In this document: piece after piece, positions 63,663-64,000 of the stretch
Layout of the letters: every line of letters begins with the position of its first letter
How positions within the stretch are numbered: position 1 is the stretch's first letter
Source of the DNA: Halococcus salsus
GTDB taxonomy: Archaea; Halobacteriota; Halobacteria; Halobacteriales; Halococcaceae
Length of the DNA stretch: 64,000 nt
Reading direction: 5' to 3'
NCBI RefSeq assembly: GCF_009900715.1
Contig: NZ_JAAAJC010000001.1
Coordinates: forward strand, 609,216-673,215
Notes under the pieces: generated by a model
What the model was told of the DNA's origin: nothing
Seen by the model: only the letters and a program-made list of their open reading frames with translations
Database searches by the model: none
Position numbers and translations under genes: made by a program

Positions 63663-63837
63663 GGCCGGCGGTGAGCCCGCCAAGCGCGAGGTAGCCGAAC
63701 AGCCCGAAGGCGACCGCGAACAGCACGACCCCGGTGAGGATGGGGATGATCGAGAGCGGGCTGGCGAGGGCGGCCTCGACCATGAGTCGAACGAGGTCGA
63801 CGACGTTGCCGAGGAGGACGACGACGATGTTTGCCAT
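63625..63837 (-). CDS. Small double-spanning membrane protein, function unknown
   Basis: 70 residues. IVVVLLGNVVDLVRLMV and IPILTGVVLFAVAFGLFGYLALGGLTAGL form two helices; a basic tail follows. Its 3' end overlaps mer by 38 bases in the opposite direction. I do not recognise the family. The coding character and start context are good enough to keep it, with caution. Confidence 0.5.
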   Translation of the reverse strand: MANIVVVLLGNVVDLVRLMVEAALASPLSIIPILTGVVLFAVAFGLFGYLALGGLTAGLTSPNTGRTGRQ

Positions 63838-63882
63838 ACCACGGCTACGAAAGCGGGCTATTTGTGTTTGTTCGTCCGGGGC

Positions 63883-64000
63883 TCACTCCGTCCAGATGAG
63901 GCCCTCGAACGACGCCCGCATCACGACGTCGCGCCCTCGATGACAGACCACCGAACACGAGACGTCGTGGCGGTCGTCGTGTCCCTCCACGGCGTCGACG
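63883..64000 (-). CDS. C-terminal part of a protein cut by the right edge
   Basis: The last 38 codons before a TGA read ...HDVSCSVVCHRGRDVVMRASFEGLIWTE. They contain two nearby cysteines and no membrane segment. Composition and GC3 are typical of a real gene. The family cannot be named from the piece visible. Confidence 0.45.
   Translation of the reverse strand, partial: VDAVEGHDDRHDVSCSVVCHRGRDVVMRASFEGLIWTE

Overview
The window is 64 kb of high-G+C chromosome from a halophilic archaeon of class Halobacteria. The proteins are strongly acidic. Tat-type signals are common on the secreted redox and lipoproteins. Complex I genes follow the haloarchaeal pattern (nuoA, nuoB, fused nuoCD, nuoH, nuoI). 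The gene content is archaeal or haloarchaeal: PriL, Sec61beta, TFE, archaeal tRNA C56 methyltransferase, RPA1 with its associated proteins, CofE/Mer of F420 metabolism, halocyanin, archaetidylserine decarboxylase. I cannot name the genus with confidence.

Layout. 1-8.8 kb: the 5' end of priL diverging from asd, an FAD oxidase, two overlapping membrane-protein genes, a YdjM-type membrane protein, small conserved haloarchaeal proteins, UspA, an MscS channel, then an intergenic repeat element and an MFS transporter. 8.8-12.8 kb: a second MFS transporter behind a possible TetR-type operator and leader ORF, aminotransferase plus ribH, an alpha/beta hydrolase. 12.8-17 kb: an Agl23-like membrane protein and purK-Nudix-purE. 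17-21.5 kb: nuoA-B-CD-H-I. The usual nuoJ-N genes do not follow; the 3' end of nuoI is repeated 212 bp downstream. 21.8-31.5 kb: wHTH protein, halocyanin, otsA-otsB, thioredoxin, Sec61beta, pdxT, DUF151-hisE, ASCH, Nog1-like GTPase, beta-helix protein, ROK kinase. 31.5-42.6 kb: SDR, a long repeat-filled gap, OsmC, metallo-hydrolase, lipoprotein-DUF2110-TFE chain, tRNA methyltransferase, DsbA-like lipoprotein, epimerase, BsuPI protein, DUF35-thiolase-SDR cluster, SOUL protein. 42.6-44.5 kb: one AT-richer island gene encoding a SIR2-domain protein, the best candidate for an anti-mobile-element effector. 44.5-48.4 kb: zinc-finger miniprotein, a CDC48/VAT-type AAA ATPase, ASST-like protein. 48.4-51.4 kb: an Lhr-type helicase whose last 22 codons are repeated just past its stop. 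51.4-55.3 kb: the rpa1-rpap1-rpe operon (single-stranded-DNA binding). 55.3-59.1 kb: tungstate/molybdate ABC transporter with a divergent TOBE regulator. 59.2-64 kb: aconitase, SCP2 protein, cofE-mer, two small genes at the right edge.

The most unusual features are non-coding or structural. (1) There are two independent gene-tail duplications (nuoI and lhr), whose differences from the parent codons are all synonymous. (2) A modular hairpin-plus-tail intergenic repeat occurs at three places, one of them between the two nuoI tails. (3) The Nuo operon is broken after nuoI. (4) A compositionally foreign SIR2 gene carries a 13-bp palindrome next to its start. I saw no tRNA or rRNA genes, no CRISPR array and no complete insertion sequence.
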